DNA of 64,000 bases from assembly GCF_000513195.1 (NCBI RefSeq), contig NZ_CBVI010000091.1, forward strand, positions 62,001 to 126,000, in the 5' to 3' direction. A program made the position numbers and the translations under genes. Each line of letters begins with the position of its first letter. Within the stretch, counting starts at the first letter, position 1. Shown piece by piece: positions 9,132 through 18,219 of the stretch. Below the pieces are notes generated by a model, which searched no databases, had not been told where the DNA came from, and was given only the letters and a program-made list of their open reading frames with translations. Source of the DNA: Bacteroides timonensis. GTDB taxonomy: Bacteria; Bacteroidota; Bacteroidia; Bacteroidales; Bacteroidaceae.

Positions 9132-10818
9132 TTTCAGCAGTTCATAACCGTTCCAAGACATTCTTTCTGACAGGTATACTGATCACATTAGGATATTACA
9201 TCCCTTATTTTATCAATGGGGAGAATTCCTACATTCAGATATTAGACAATCTGGACAGCACAATAGCCTATTTGAATGTACTGAAAGAAAATGGCACTTT
9301 ATTCAATACAGAAGTTCCGTTTCCAGCCATGGAAGGACTGAAAGTATCCAACATAGCATACTGCTTTCTGCCACGCCTGCTACTGGTCGATATCTTCAAC
9401 CCATTTACTTCTTACATACTGAATGAACTCATCGGACGACTTATCGGTTTTACCGGAATGTGGTTCTTTCTGACTCGCTATCTACTGAAAGAGAGTAAAC
9501 ACAGAACTATTGTGTCTTTCCTCACCTCACTCTGTTTTTCACTGATGGCGTATTACGCAGACTACGGTTTGAGCGTGATGGGACAGCCTTTGCTGGCCTA
9601 CGCATTTCTGAACCTGAAAGAAGAAAAACAAAAAATATCCAGCTATCTGATAATAATCTTTGTAGCACTCTATTCTTCATTGGTACTGGCCGGAGTATTC
9701 ATTGGGATTACCCTGTTTGCATACTATCTATACCTTAAAATAAAAACAAAAAAACATATAGGCCCTATGTAACAGGGTTCTGTATATTGGTGCTGACCTA
9801 CATCATCAGTAATTACAGTCTATTTACCGACTTCCTGTCACCCGTCATTTCCCACCGTACGGAAATTATCTACTCCTCATCACTCCGGGAAACCATAACG
9901 AGAAGTCTGGAAATGCTGAAAGTCACCCAGATTCACACAGGCAGCCTACCGGTTATATTCATCCTCTTCTATATATTCCTTATTTACATTCACGATAAAC
10001 AAATCGACAGTAAAGTGAGGTTTCTGCTGAAAGTAATAGCTACCATTCTTCTGTGGTATCTAATCTTCAACCTCCTCAAATATGCATTTCCCAAAGCGCA
10101 TATACTGACTATGTTTCAGTCTGATCGCTTCTACTTCCTTCTCCCCTTTTTATGGTTGTGTGTGACAGCCCTCCTGTTCGATAAAATCGTAAGTTACAAA
10201 TACGGGCGCTACCTGTTACTTACCGCATTTACATTATTGGTGGGAGTAACTTTCTGGATCAATCCGGAATATAAGAACAACTTAAAACAATTATGCGGAA
10301 TCAATATTTCCGAACCAACTTACAGACAGTTTTACGATACTCGCCTGTTTGACGACATACATGGTGTAATAGGAGATGATTCGGATAGTAACAAAGTCGC
10401 TTGCCTGGGGTTCTTTCCTTCTGTTGCGCAATATAACGGGTTTTATACATTAAACGGATACTTCCAAAATTACCCGCTGGCATACAAACATACATTCAGA
10501 AAGGTAATTGCCGGAGAACTGGAAAAATCAGCCGAACGTAAAGCGTATTATGATCGTTGGGGAAGCCGTTGTTATTTATACTCCTCTGAGCTACAGGGAG
10601 ATTTATGGGGAAAAGATAAACAAGGAGAGGTCCGGAACCTGGAAATAGATACGACCACTCTGAAAGAACTGGGATGTACCTATCTATTTTCGGCTGTGAA
10701 TATTCGCAATTATCAGGAACTCGGCTTGCAATACATAGGTACTTATACGACACCTACCTCTTTCTGGGAAATCAAGGTCTACAAAGTAGGGGAAAAACCT
10801 CAGGATAGGAACTGCTGA
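9128..10818 (+). pseudogene. DUF6044/YfhO-like membrane glycan protein, split by -1 frameshift
   Basis: Two consecutive frames together encode one polytopic membrane protein of about 560 residues. The first (9128-9772, 214 residues) ends in KIKTKKHIGPM and a stop. The second frame is open from 9739 and runs to 10818, with its first ATG-type start at 9787. Adding one A to the seven-A run at 9748-9754 fuses them as KTKKTYRPYVTGFCILVLTY with no break in the hydrophobic profile. The N-terminus resembles DUF6044 proteins found beside flippases in Bacteroides glycan loci; the C-terminal 200 residues are an extracytoplasmic soluble region. The cause may be recent mutation, sequencing error, phase variation or programmed slippage. 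The 3' end overlaps the convergent phosphatase gene by 19 bp. Confidence 0.75.
9748..9754 (+). other. In-phase A AAA AAA slippery heptamer
   Basis: Seven A residues lie in the zero-frame phase ACA AAA AAA CAT, which is the X XXY YYZ arrangement for -1 slippage. A -1 shift here enters exactly the frame that continues the membrane protein. The zero-frame stop TAA is 16 bases further on (9770-9772). Confidence 0.8.
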
Positions 10819-11300
10819 AGCACCCCTTCAAGCATCCCATTATCAGAAAGCAGTTTCTCCACAAACTCACGAAAGGCACCAAAGCCCCCATGCTGTGCAG
10901 TGACGTAATCGACCTCACGTTTCACATAATCCGGTGTATTACTGGGGGAAGCGCTGAATCCAACCTTACGGAGCAGAGCCAAGTCGTTCACATCATCACC
11001 GATGAAAGCAACATCCTGTAACGTAATGCCCAACTCACGACACAGTTCTTCCGCCTGTGCCACTTTATCTTTCACCCCCAGGTAGCAGTAATCTATCTTC
11101 AGCTTATCAGCACGTTTCTGAACAATCTGCGTATTCTCACCCGTCATAATGGCTACAGGTATATTCAGCTTGCGAAGGAAAATAACTCCCCAGCCGTCTT
11201 TCACGGAGAAGCGTTTCATCACATCGCCCTGTTCGGTATAGTACATTCCACCATCAGTCCACACACCATCAATATCGGTAATCACTAACTTTGGTAACAT
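10800..11300 (-). CDS. HAD phosphatase, KdsC/KDN-9-phosphate phosphatase type
   Basis: A 166-residue capless (C0) HAD phosphatase of the KdsC/YrbI family, expected to be a tetramer. The nucleophile motif DIDGVWTDG has Asp9 and Asp11, and GDDVNDLAL (Asp102/Asp103/Asp106) binds Mg2+. Residues Glu55, Arg63 and Lys66 sit one position before Glu56, Arg64 and Lys67, which I recall as specificity residues of B. thetaiotaomicron BT1713, a KDN-9-phosphate phosphatase. With a NeuB-type synthase and a cytidylyltransferase on the same strand, dephosphorylation of a nonulosonate-9-phosphate (KDN or sialic-acid-like) is favoured over Kdo-8-phosphate. It is the last gene of the minus-strand set. Confidence 0.85.
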   Translation of the reverse strand: MLPKLVITDIDGVWTDGGMYYTEQGDVMKRFSVKDGWGVIFLRKLNIPVAIMTGENTQIVQKRADKLKIDYCYLGVKDKVAQAEELCRELGITLQDVAFIGDDVNDLALLRKVGFSASPSNTPDYVKREVDYVTAQHGGFGAFREFVEKLLSDNGMLEGVLQQFLS

Positions 11301-11333
11301 AGTTTTTTCTTTTTATTCAGATGATACAATCAT

Positions 11334-12197
11334 TTATTTCCACTTCCCGCTCTTTCCCCTCAGCCCATCGCGATAGCCACACAGCAATGCCCACAATTTA
11401 CTGAACTTCTGCTGCTCATACAGTATGATAAAAACCACACGCTTATAAAAATGATAGCGCAAATGCGACTTCAGATTCAACGCTTCAGGATACAGACGAT
11501 GCAGGAGAATACCATTGCGCACATTATAGTAGGAACGGGCCGGACCATATTCATTAGGAAATACTTCTTTTCCCAGCAAACGCCTTTTCTTCTTCTGATA
11601 ACCCAAATCGTGTGTCAGCAGAATATTCTTGAAGCATAAAACGGGAATATCTTTCCTTTTAGCCCTCCAACAAAACTCACAATCCACTCCCCAGACAAAG
11701 AGGGATTCCATAAAGTCACCCAAAGTATCGAACAGGCTAACCGGATATATACTTCCCGAAGTCATTGCCGAATACACTTCATCCACAGAGTCCGTTGGCG
11801 GATACATGGTGGTTTGCTGAGATTTAATAAAATAATTGGTAGAGAAAATGGCAGCCTTGTCCTCACCATAGTTACGGATTGCCCGAAGATAGCTTTCGAA
11901 GTTCCGCCCACCGAAACAGCTATCCTGATCCAAGGTCAGCAGATGCGTAAATCCATTTGCACGGGCATACGCCACCGCCTTATTCAGCGCAGAACCGATG
12001 CCCAGATTTTCACCACAACCATCCTGAATGATTTTCCCTCTCCCATCTCCCAAAGAATCCAAATCCAGATCCCTGCGATCGGCTGCCGGGGTATTATCCC
12101 ACAACATCAATTCATCCAGCTGAGCAAGATAGGTAGCGATATTCTTTACTACCGCATCATCCGGATAATATAAGATGACTATGCCTAAGAGTTTCAT
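11334..12197 (-). CDS. GT2 family glycosyltransferase (rhamnosyltransferase-like)
   Basis: A 287-residue cytoplasmic or membrane-associated glycosyltransferase. The opening GIVILYYPDDAVVKNI and the later LMLWDNTP are typical of the WbbL/RfbF rhamnosyltransferase branch of GT2. The metal-binding region is LTLDQDSCF, and a WGVDCEFCWRAKRK segment further on matches the family's conserved acidic catalytic area. It starts 3 bp after the synthase stop, in the same operon. The donor sugar cannot be assigned; dTDP-rhamnose is only the family's commonest donor. Confidence 0.85.
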   Translation of the reverse strand: MKLLGIVILYYPDDAVVKNIATYLAQLDELMLWDNTPAADRRDLDLDSLGDGRGKIIQDGCGENLGIGSALNKAVAYARANGFTHLLTLDQDSCFGGRNFESYLRAIRNYGEDKAAIFSTNYFIKSQQTTMYPPTDSVDEVYSAMTSGSIYPVSLFDTLGDFMESLFVWGVDCEFCWRAKRKDIPVLCFKNILLTHDLGYQKKKRRLLGKEVFPNEYGPARSYYNVRNGILLHRLYPEALNLKSHLRYHFYKRVVFIILYEQQKFSKLWALLCGYRDGLRGKSGKWK

Positions 12198-12200
12198 AAA

Positions 12201-13241
12201 TTATTGGATGACATCCGGATAGATAATCTCATTCCGGGGAATTTCTTTCAATACTTTATGCCCTACCACTTTCGCACGGTCCGCCCACTTAAAGCCGTCG
12301 CCGGGGCTCAACAGATGGATATCCTGTTCAGTAATAACATCTCCGGGATGCAGCGTCTTATTCGTTGCAATGGAACGCTCCAGTTTCACCTTTGCCGAGG
12401 CAACGGAAGAGTCGATATACAGTTCTTCTTTTCCCAGCCAACGTTCGGCAATACGGATATCACGTATCATGCGGTTCACACCGTCGGGGCCAAGAGAGCC
12501 TTGCTGATCGGTTCCCTTCATGCGGCGGTCGATGGTGACATGCTTCTCTATGATTTCCGCACCCATACCCACGGCAACGATAGGAGCGGCAATACCGATG
12601 GTATGGTCGGAGAAGCCGATGCAATACTGCCCGTAGTGCTGTTTCAGATAGGTGATAGTCTTCAGGTTCAGATTATCAGGCTGGGTAGGATACTGGGATA
12701 CACAATGCAAGATAGAAATGTTGTTATGATAACGGGTAATCACCTCCAAAGCATCATCCAATTCTTTTCTGCCTGCCATGCCGGTAGACAGAATAATGGG
12801 TATCTTGGTTTCAGCCATCACTTCCAGCAACGGCAGGTTGGTAAGATCCCGGCTTGCCACTTTCAGACGGTCGGGCGTGAAGAGCTTCAGCAAAGAGAGG
12901 CAGCCTTTGGAGCAAAGTGTTTCCACGAAATCAAGCCCTAAAGACTTGGCGTGCCTATACACTTCGAAGTGTTCCTCGTCCGTCAGCTCTAGAAAAGCAC
13001 GATGTTCGCCGTAGGTACGTCCGAAAGAATGGGGAGAATCATACGGACGGTTCATCTGTGAGTCCGTCAGTTCTTCATTCAAATCTCGTTTAGTCAATTT
13101 CACCGCATCCATCGGACGAAGTTCTATATTGAACACTTCTTCACGAACAGGGCGGGACACCAGGTCTACGATCAGTTTGGCTATATCGACGGAACCGTTA
13201 TGGTTCTGTCCGATTTCTCCTATTATATAAGTACTATTCAT
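12201..13241 (-). CDS. Nonulosonate synthase (NeuB family; KDN-9-P/sialic-acid-like)
   Basis: A 346-residue enzyme that condenses phosphoenolpyruvate with a hexose or N-acetylhexosamine (or its 6-phosphate) to a nine-carbon keto acid. The NeuB TIM barrel is marked by EIGQNHNGS near the N-terminus, the ILSTGMAG strand, HCVSQYPTQ, and GFSDHTIGIAAPIVAVGMGAEIIEKH. The last 60 residues form a SAF/antifreeze-like domain (TNKTLHPGDVITEQDIHLLSPG). The adjacent HAD phosphatase implies a 9-phosphate product, as in the B. thetaiotaomicron KDN pathway (BT1713-BT1715) rather than the free-ManNAc E. coli route. Substrate identity needs biochemistry. No hexose epimerase or dehydratase for other nonulosonates lies next to it. 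Confidence 0.88.
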   Translation of the reverse strand: MNSTYIIGEIGQNHNGSVDIAKLIVDLVSRPVREEVFNIELRPMDAVKLTKRDLNEELTDSQMNRPYDSPHSFGRTYGEHRAFLELTDEEHFEVYRHAKSLGLDFVETLCSKGCLSLLKLFTPDRLKVASRDLTNLPLLEVMAETKIPIILSTGMAGRKELDDALEVITRYHNNISILHCVSQYPTQPDNLNLKTITYLKQHYGQYCIGFSDHTIGIAAPIVAVGMGAEIIEKHVTIDRRMKGTDQQGSLGPDGVNRMIRDIRIAERWLGKEELYIDSSVASAKVKLERSIATNKTLHPGDVITEQDIHLLSPGDGFKWADRAKVVGHKVLKEIPRNEIIYPDVIQ

Positions 13242-13300
13242 TTACGAATTATAAATTACGAATTACACTTGGCTGCACGGCGGTAGAAGGTATACATGGA

Positions 13301-14053
13301 CTATTTTTCATTTCTTGCAATATTCTCCAACATTCTGGCACGATATTCAGGATGCGATTGCACCAGTTGCAACAGGGCATGCACACTACGGTCGGTCTTC
13401 TCATGGAAAGTGGCATAAAGTTCCTGTAGCAAGGTGAAGTCTTCCATCGTATCGAGAGTGAAACGAAGATCGAAACGGCCTTCCAACTCAGCAGGCAACG
13501 GAAGCAGACGCACCTTGAATTTTTCGGGATGCGTATAGAGATAGATAGTGACATGCTCGATGTAGAGTTTCTCTTGCGTAGAAACGGCGGCACGACGCAG
13601 GGCATCAATCGTTGTCAACTCGGAATATAAGCCCAAATGGGATTTGATGGTAGGACGCTCATCGGCAAAGCCATAGGCAATATAATCTGCCGGACAGAAA
13701 TTGTGTTCGGCAAAGAAGGTATTGAAAGTTTCGGGACGAAGGAACGGATTATCCGAACAAACACGGATAAAGCGGTTGATACCGAAAACTTCGGCAGCAC
13801 GGATAAAGCGGTCGAGTACATTGTCCTCGTCGCCACGGAAACTGAGGATACCCGCCTGGCGGGCTACTTCGGCAAGCACGTCGTCCTGCGGGCGATTGGT
13901 GGTGGCAAGTACAATACATTTGTCCGGACAAGCCTGTTTGATATTGGCTATCAGAATGTCGATGATGCGCTGTTCGCCATAGAAGGGGAGCAGAATCTTG
14001 TTGTGCAGCCGGGTAGAACCGGTGCGTGCCTGAATGATTATTCCATCTTTCAT
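13301..14053 (-). CDS. SpsF/NeuA-type cytidylyltransferase
   Basis: A 250-residue nucleotidyltransferase with the CMP-sugar synthetase N-terminus IIQARTGSTRLHNKILLP, matching the ARxxStRLpgK signature of SpsF, KdsB and NeuA. It would couple CMP to the acid sugar made by the downstream synthase and phosphatase, giving the activated donor for a glycosyltransferase. It overlaps the preceding gene by 4 bp (14050-14053), a sign of translational coupling. Sixty bases separate it from the synthase. SpsF-type proteins vary in substrate, so CMP-KDN or CMP-sialic acid-like is inferred from context. Confidence 0.85.
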   Translation of the reverse strand: MKDGIIIQARTGSTRLHNKILLPFYGEQRIIDILIANIKQACPDKCIVLATTNRPQDDVLAEVARQAGILSFRGDEDNVLDRFIRAAEVFGINRFIRVCSDNPFLRPETFNTFFAEHNFCPADYIAYGFADERPTIKSHLGLYSELTTIDALRRAAVSTQEKLYIEHVTIYLYTHPEKFKVRLLPLPAELEGRFDLRFTLDTMEDFTLLQELYATFHEKTDRSVHALLQLVQSHPEYRARMLENIARNEK

Positions 14054-14907
14054 AATTTCATCCGTTTAAAAGCGTCGATATAAGAGCCGGGAGTGACATT
14101 GATAATTTCCTTACCCAGCCGGCGTGCGTAGGCTTCGAGTATAAAGTAGGACTTGAAGGCTACGTGCATGTGATAGAGAATGGTGTGGAGCCGGGCACTG
14201 TTCAAGTTTTCCTGTTTCACGGTGTCGGCCTGCGATTTATTCTGGTCGTAGAAGTGCTTTTGGTGCATCAGTACTACGTTGTCGTCCGTTACGGTGATTT
14301 CCGGCAGCCAGGAATGGTCGGCACCTGCGAGATAAATCTTCTTGAAAGGCAGACGCAATCCCATAGCGATAGAAGGTATCAGCACGTTATGCGGACGGGG
14401 AACGCCCCAGCCTTTGCGGAATATCCAGTTGCAGAAACCCTGGAAGCCTTCGATAGGCGTTGTATTATAAATATAGAGCTTGATGTGGGGGTTACCCGCC
14501 AGTAAGGGTCGCCATTCTTTATTCTTTAGGGCACGGGCGGGGACAAAGAAGTTCATGTCCCAGGTAGTCTTTTCGGCCATTGTCTTGAAAAGCTGTATAC
14601 GCTTCTCGGGAACGATCCAGAACAGTGGGTCTGCAATCAGATAAAGTTCGGGGCGGAGACGCTCGAACATAGGAGAACTTACACAGAAGTTCACTGCCAA
14701 CAAGGTTTTTCCCTTGATGAAATCCGCCGAATCTTCTACCGTGCGGTTCAGCGAAGGGCCGTTAGCCAATATCAGCAATTCATCCGGATTACTGAAAGAA
14801 GACGGCAAGCGCGTGCGCCACTTGGACTGCAACAGGATTTTCACTATACTGAGGAAGCACTGCCAAAGCTGTTCCAACCATTTCAAACCTTTTTCTCCCA
14901 TATTCAC
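14050..14907 (-). CDS. DUF115/GT42-like protein, candidate nonulosonate transferase
   Basis: A 285-residue protein that opens with a nucleotide-binding segment LLILANGPSLNRTVED near residue 45, followed by LLAVNFCVSSPMFERLRPELYLIADP. This G-x-S arrangement and the later IAMGLRLPFKKIYLAGADHSW resemble the MptE/DUF115 and CST-type (GT42) sialyltransferase fold. It is the first gene of the operon that also encodes the synthase, cytidylyltransferase and phosphatase, so transfer of the CMP-activated acid sugar is a reasonable guess. There is no signal peptide; a weakly hydrophobic stretch at residues 9-25 may be an amphipathic membrane anchor. Family assignment rests on motif resemblance only. Confidence 0.6.
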   Translation of the reverse strand: MNMGEKGLKWLEQLWQCFLSIVKILLQSKWRTRLPSSFSNPDELLILANGPSLNRTVEDSADFIKGKTLLAVNFCVSSPMFERLRPELYLIADPLFWIVPEKRIQLFKTMAEKTTWDMNFFVPARALKNKEWRPLLAGNPHIKLYIYNTTPIEGFQGFCNWIFRKGWGVPRPHNVLIPSIAMGLRLPFKKIYLAGADHSWLPEITVTDDNVVLMHQKHFYDQNKSQADTVKQENLNSARLHTILYHMHVAFKSYFILEAYARRLGKEIINVTPGSYIDAFKRMKL

Positions 14908-14940
14908 TGTTTATGATACTTCAATTCATGAGTTTGCCCA

Positions 14941-14948
14941 CAAAGATA
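14941..14948 (-). promoter_or_regulatory. -7 box of the nonulosonate operon
   Basis: On the minus strand the sequence is TATCTTTG, matching TAnnTTTG, 33 bases before the ATG at 14907. It is arranged back to back with the plus-strand box at 15013, forming a divergent promoter region. Confidence 0.6.
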
Positions 14949-15012
14949 GAGACTTTCGTCTTTACCGGCTAAAAAAGCAGGGAATTTGTTAGACGGAAAA
15001 CGGTAAAAGCCG

Positions 15013-15020
15013 TACTTTTG
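15013..15020 (+). promoter_or_regulatory. -7 box of the ORF6N gene
   Basis: TACTTTTG fits the Bacteroides -7 consensus and overlaps the TTG codon at 15018, so that codon cannot be the start. The ATG at 15060 lies 39 bases downstream. Confidence 0.6.
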
Positions 15021-15059
15021 TCGAAACATTCCGAAACATCAAGACAAGAATATACGATC

Positions 15060-15686
15060 ATGGAAACAGAAGTTATCCAGAGTAAGATATACGAAATCAG
15101 GGGTATAAAGGTTATGCTGGACAAGGATTTGGCGGAACTCTACCAAGTGGAAGTAAAAGTATTAAACCAGTCAGTCAAGAGGAACATCAAAAGATTCCCG
15201 TCGGACTTCATGTTCCAATTGACCAAGGATGAGTGGGATAACTTGAAGTCACAATTTGTGACTTCAAGTTTAGGAAGAAAAGAGGGAAACTTGAAATTCC
15301 CAAATGGAACATCAAGTTGGGGAGGTACCCGCAAGTTGCCCTTCGCTTTCACCGAACAAGGTCTTGCCATGTTGTCGGGCATTCTGAACAGCGACATAGC
15401 CATCCAAGTAAACATCTCGATAATGAGAGCTTTCGTAACCATCAGACAAGGACTTCCCGCAGTGAGCAATCATCAGGAGCTGGAAGAACTGAAGAAGCGT
15501 ATACAGACATTGGAAGAAGTCAGCGAAGAGACATTGGCAGCTATCAACGACCTGTCTGAAGACAGCCGCAAGGAGTTCGATGATATTTATATGGCTCTGT
15601 CTCAACTGTCGGAAAAGAAAGATACCCGGCAGAACCCTGTCGGATATAAGGCCATTCAAAACAGAAGGGAAGGAGGAAAAGATTGA
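15060..15686 (+). CDS. ORF6N-domain DNA-binding protein
   Basis: A 208-residue protein with the phage-type ORF6N domain at residues 1-100: IYEIRGIKVMLDKDLAELYQVEVKVLNQSVKRNIKRFPSDFMFQLT, then FAFTEQGLAMLSGILNSDIAIQVNISIMRAFV. The C-terminal third is a predicted coiled coil rich in Glu and Leu (QELEELKKRIQTLEEV). These proteins are common in Bacteroides and presumed DNA-binding, related to KilA-N/ANT antirepressor modules. I start it at the ATG at 15060 because the earlier TTG overlaps the promoter box. Its end overlaps the next glycosyltransferase by 4 bp, so despite its phage flavour it is embedded in the polysaccharide operon and might regulate it. Confidence 0.85.
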   Translation: METEVIQSKIYEIRGIKVMLDKDLAELYQVEVKVLNQSVKRNIKRFPSDFMFQLTKDEWDNLKSQFVTSSLGRKEGNLKFPNGTSSWGGTRKLPFAFTEQGLAMLSGILNSDIAIQVNISIMRAFVTIRQGLPAVSNHQELEELKKRIQTLEEVSEETLAAINDLSEDSRKEFDDIYMALSQLSEKKDTRQNPVGYKAIQNRREGGKD

Positions 15687-16957
15687 GAGTACTTATAATC
15701 AATACGTCCGAGAAAACAGGCGGAGCCGCCATCGCTGCCAGACGCCTGATGGAATCGCTCCATACAGCGGGAACAGACGTGAAGATGCTCGTCCTGCACA
15801 AGGAAAGCCAATCGGAACAGGTGATCTCTGTAGGCAAAGACTGGCAAAAGAAGTGCACTTTCCTCTGGGAAAGACTGGTTATCTGGACAAATAACCTCTT
15901 CAGCCGGAAGAATCTCTTTACCGTCTCCATAGCCAATACAGGCTTCAACGTTACCAAACTGCCTGCCTTCCGGGAAGCCGACATCATACACCTCCACTGG
16001 ATAAACCAGGGAATGCTTTCACTGAACAATATACAGGAAATCTTCGAATCGGATAAGCCCGTTGTCTGGACCCTGCACGATATGTGGGAATGTACCGCCA
16101 TCTGCCACCATGCCCACACCTGCACCCTCTTCAAAAGCGAATGCAGAAACTGCCGCTTCCTGCGCTTCCCAGGCAACAACGATCTGGCGCACCGGGTATT
16201 CAAGAAGAAACAAAAACTATTCAGTCATGCCAGCCCCTTGAATATCGTTGCAGTCAGCACATGGCTTTCCTCACAAATACAGCAAAGTGCCCTACTTAAA
16301 GAGAAACCTGTATCCGTGATCCCTAATACACTCTCGCCCATCGATTTCCGGATGATGGACAAAGAACTGTCCCGAAAGGAACTGTCCCTGCCCGATAAAC
16401 ATATCATTCTGTTCGGAGCCGCCCGCATCGACGATCCGATCAAAGGAGTGGAATATCTGCTCCAGGCCATCCGGTTATTGATTGAAAAGAAGCAATTCCC
16501 ACAGGAAAAACTTCACCTGGCACTATTCGGCAAAATCAAATATCCGGAGAAACTTCTCAACTCCATCCCCGTCAGCTACACCTATCTGGGACGAATAGGC
16601 GATACAAACAAACTCTCGCAACTATATTCCGCCGCAGACGTCACCGTATCCGCCTCTTTCTATGAAACATTCGGCCAGACTCTGATCGAGGCCCAAGCCT
16701 GTGGTTGCATTCCGGTTTCTTTTGGCAACAGCGGACAGGCCGACATCATCCGCCACAAAGAGAACGGCTTCCTGGCCGACTACCTCTCTGCCGACAGCCT
16801 GGCAGAAGGCATCCGATGGGGAATATCCGAAGCCCGGACAGCCATCTCCAAAGAAAATATGCGAAGCGAAGTATTCAGGAAATACTCCGGTGAAGTCGTT
16901 GCAAAGCAATATCTCAATCTCTACCAAAACTTAATCAAAAGAAAGGTAACACAATGA
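15683..16957 (+). CDS. GT4 family glycosyltransferase (first of tandem pair)
   Basis: A 424-residue GT-B retaining glycosyltransferase. The N-terminal donor-side loop is RVLIINTSEKTGGAAIAARRL, the middle linker carries HLHWINQGMLSLNNI and VVWTLHDMWECTA, and the C-terminal Glycos_transf_1 region contains SFYETFGQTLIEAQACGCIPV with the catalytic E-x7-E spacing. The start is a TTG at 15683 overlapping the ORF6N stop, with a good Shine-Dalgarno AAGGAGGA just upstream. It overlaps the next gene by 4 bp. The paralogue that follows shares its architecture throughout, showing tandem duplication. The donor sugar is unknown. Confidence 0.88.
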   Translation: MRVLIINTSEKTGGAAIAARRLMESLHTAGTDVKMLVLHKESQSEQVISVGKDWQKKCTFLWERLVIWTNNLFSRKNLFTVSIANTGFNVTKLPAFREADIIHLHWINQGMLSLNNIQEIFESDKPVVWTLHDMWECTAICHHAHTCTLFKSECRNCRFLRFPGNNDLAHRVFKKKQKLFSHASPLNIVAVSTWLSSQIQQSALLKEKPVSVIPNTLSPIDFRMMDKELSRKELSLPDKHIILFGAARIDDPIKGVEYLLQAIRLLIEKKQFPQEKLHLALFGKIKYPEKLLNSIPVSYTYLGRIGDTNKLSQLYSAADVTVSASFYETFGQTLIEAQACGCIPVSFGNSGQADIIRHKENGFLADYLSADSLAEGIRWGISEARTAISKENMRSEVFRKYSGEVVAKQYLNLYQNLIKRKVTQ

Positions 16958-18219
16958 GAATACTACTTATCAATACAACAGAAAAGATAGGCGGCCCCGC
17001 CGTAGCTGCAAGCCGCCTCATGGAAGCCCTCAAGAATAACGGCATCAAAGCCAAGCTATTGGTGCGCGACAAACAGACCGAACAGATCACCGTAGTGGAG
17101 TTGCCCCACAACCTGCGCATGGTATGGAAGTTCGTATGGGAGCGAATCGTTATCTGGAAAGCCAACCATTTCAACAGAAACCACCTCTTCGCCGTAGACA
17201 TTGCCAACACCGGCACGGACATTACCAACTTACCGGAGTTTCAGCAAGCGGACGTTATACATCTCCATTGGATCAATCAGGGGATGCTTTCTTTAAAGAA
17301 TATCGAAAAAATTCTGGCTTCGGGTAAGCCCGTAGTCTGGACTATGCACGATATGTGGCCCTGTACCGGCATCTGCCACTACTCCGGCGGATGTACACAT
17401 TACGAAGAGGAGTGTCATCATTGCCCCTTCATCCACAACGGAAGCCGGAAGAAAGACCTCTCCCACCGCATCTTCCTCAAAAAGCAGAAGCTATACGAAG
17501 GCCGTCATATCAACTTTGTAGCCTGTAGCCACTGGCTGGAAGAACGCGCCCGGAAGAGTGCCCTCTTCAGCGGACATGCCATTACCAATATCCCCAATCC
17601 TATCAACACCAATCTCTTCAAGCCGCATAGCAAAAAAGCTGCACGGGAGAAATGCAGGCTTCCGCAAGACAGCAAACTGATTCTGTTCGGTTCGGTGAAG
17701 ATAATGGATACCCGGAAGGGAGTGGAATATATGATTAAAGCCTGCAAACTATTGGTAGAGAAGCATCCGGAAATGAAGGACCAACTGGGTGTAGTGGCCT
17801 TTGGCAACCAGTCGCAACAGTTACAGAATATGTTGCCTTTCAAGGTTTATCCGCTCGACTTCGTCAGCAATGAGCATCAGTTAGTAGATATCTACAACGC
17901 CGTCGACCTCTTCGTCACCTCATCTCTGGAAGAGAACCTGCCGAATACTATTATGGAAGCCATGTCCTGCGGCATCCCTTGCGTAGGATTCAACGTAGGC
18001 GGCATACCGGAGATGATAGACCATCTGCACAACGGCTACGTGGCACAATACAAATCGGCCGAGGATTTTGCCAACGGCATCTACTGGATACTGACCGAAC
18101 CCGAATACGCCACACTCTCCGAACAAGCCTGCCGGAAAGCCGTTTCCCATTATTCAGAAAGTACCATTGCCAAGAGATACATCGACGTTTATAACAAAAT
18201 AACCGGAAGACATGCATAA
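16954..18219 (+). CDS. GT4 family glycosyltransferase (second of tandem pair)
   Basis: A 421-residue paralogue of the preceding protein, coupled by an ATGA overlap. The opening RILLINTTEKIGGPAVAASRL, the HLHWINQGMLSLKNIEKI block and VVWTMHDMWPCTGICHYSGGC are close matches. A Cys-rich stretch near residue 145 (CHYSGGCTHYEEECHHC) is kept in both paralogues with the same cysteine order, suggesting a structural metal or disulfide. The catalytic region is SSLEENLPNTIMEAMSCGIPCVGFNVGGIPEMI. It probably adds a similar sugar in the same repeat unit. It overlaps the GT2 gene by 8 bp. Confidence 0.88.
   Translation: MRILLINTTEKIGGPAVAASRLMEALKNNGIKAKLLVRDKQTEQITVVELPHNLRMVWKFVWERIVIWKANHFNRNHLFAVDIANTGTDITNLPEFQQADVIHLHWINQGMLSLKNIEKILASGKPVVWTMHDMWPCTGICHYSGGCTHYEEECHHCPFIHNGSRKKDLSHRIFLKKQKLYEGRHINFVACSHWLEERARKSALFSGHAITNIPNPINTNLFKPHSKKAAREKCRLPQDSKLILFGSVKIMDTRKGVEYMIKACKLLVEKHPEMKDQLGVVAFGNQSQQLQNMLPFKVYPLDFVSNEHQLVDIYNAVDLFVTSSLEENLPNTIMEAMSCGIPCVGFNVGGIPEMIDHLHNGYVAQYKSAEDFANGIYWILTEPEYATLSEQACRKAVSHYSESTIAKRYIDVYNKITGRHA

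Noticed and set aside
12204..12941. 245-codon plus-strand frame opposite the NeuB gene
   Set aside because: The protein has no recognisable domain, and the opposite strand encodes a well-conserved synthase.
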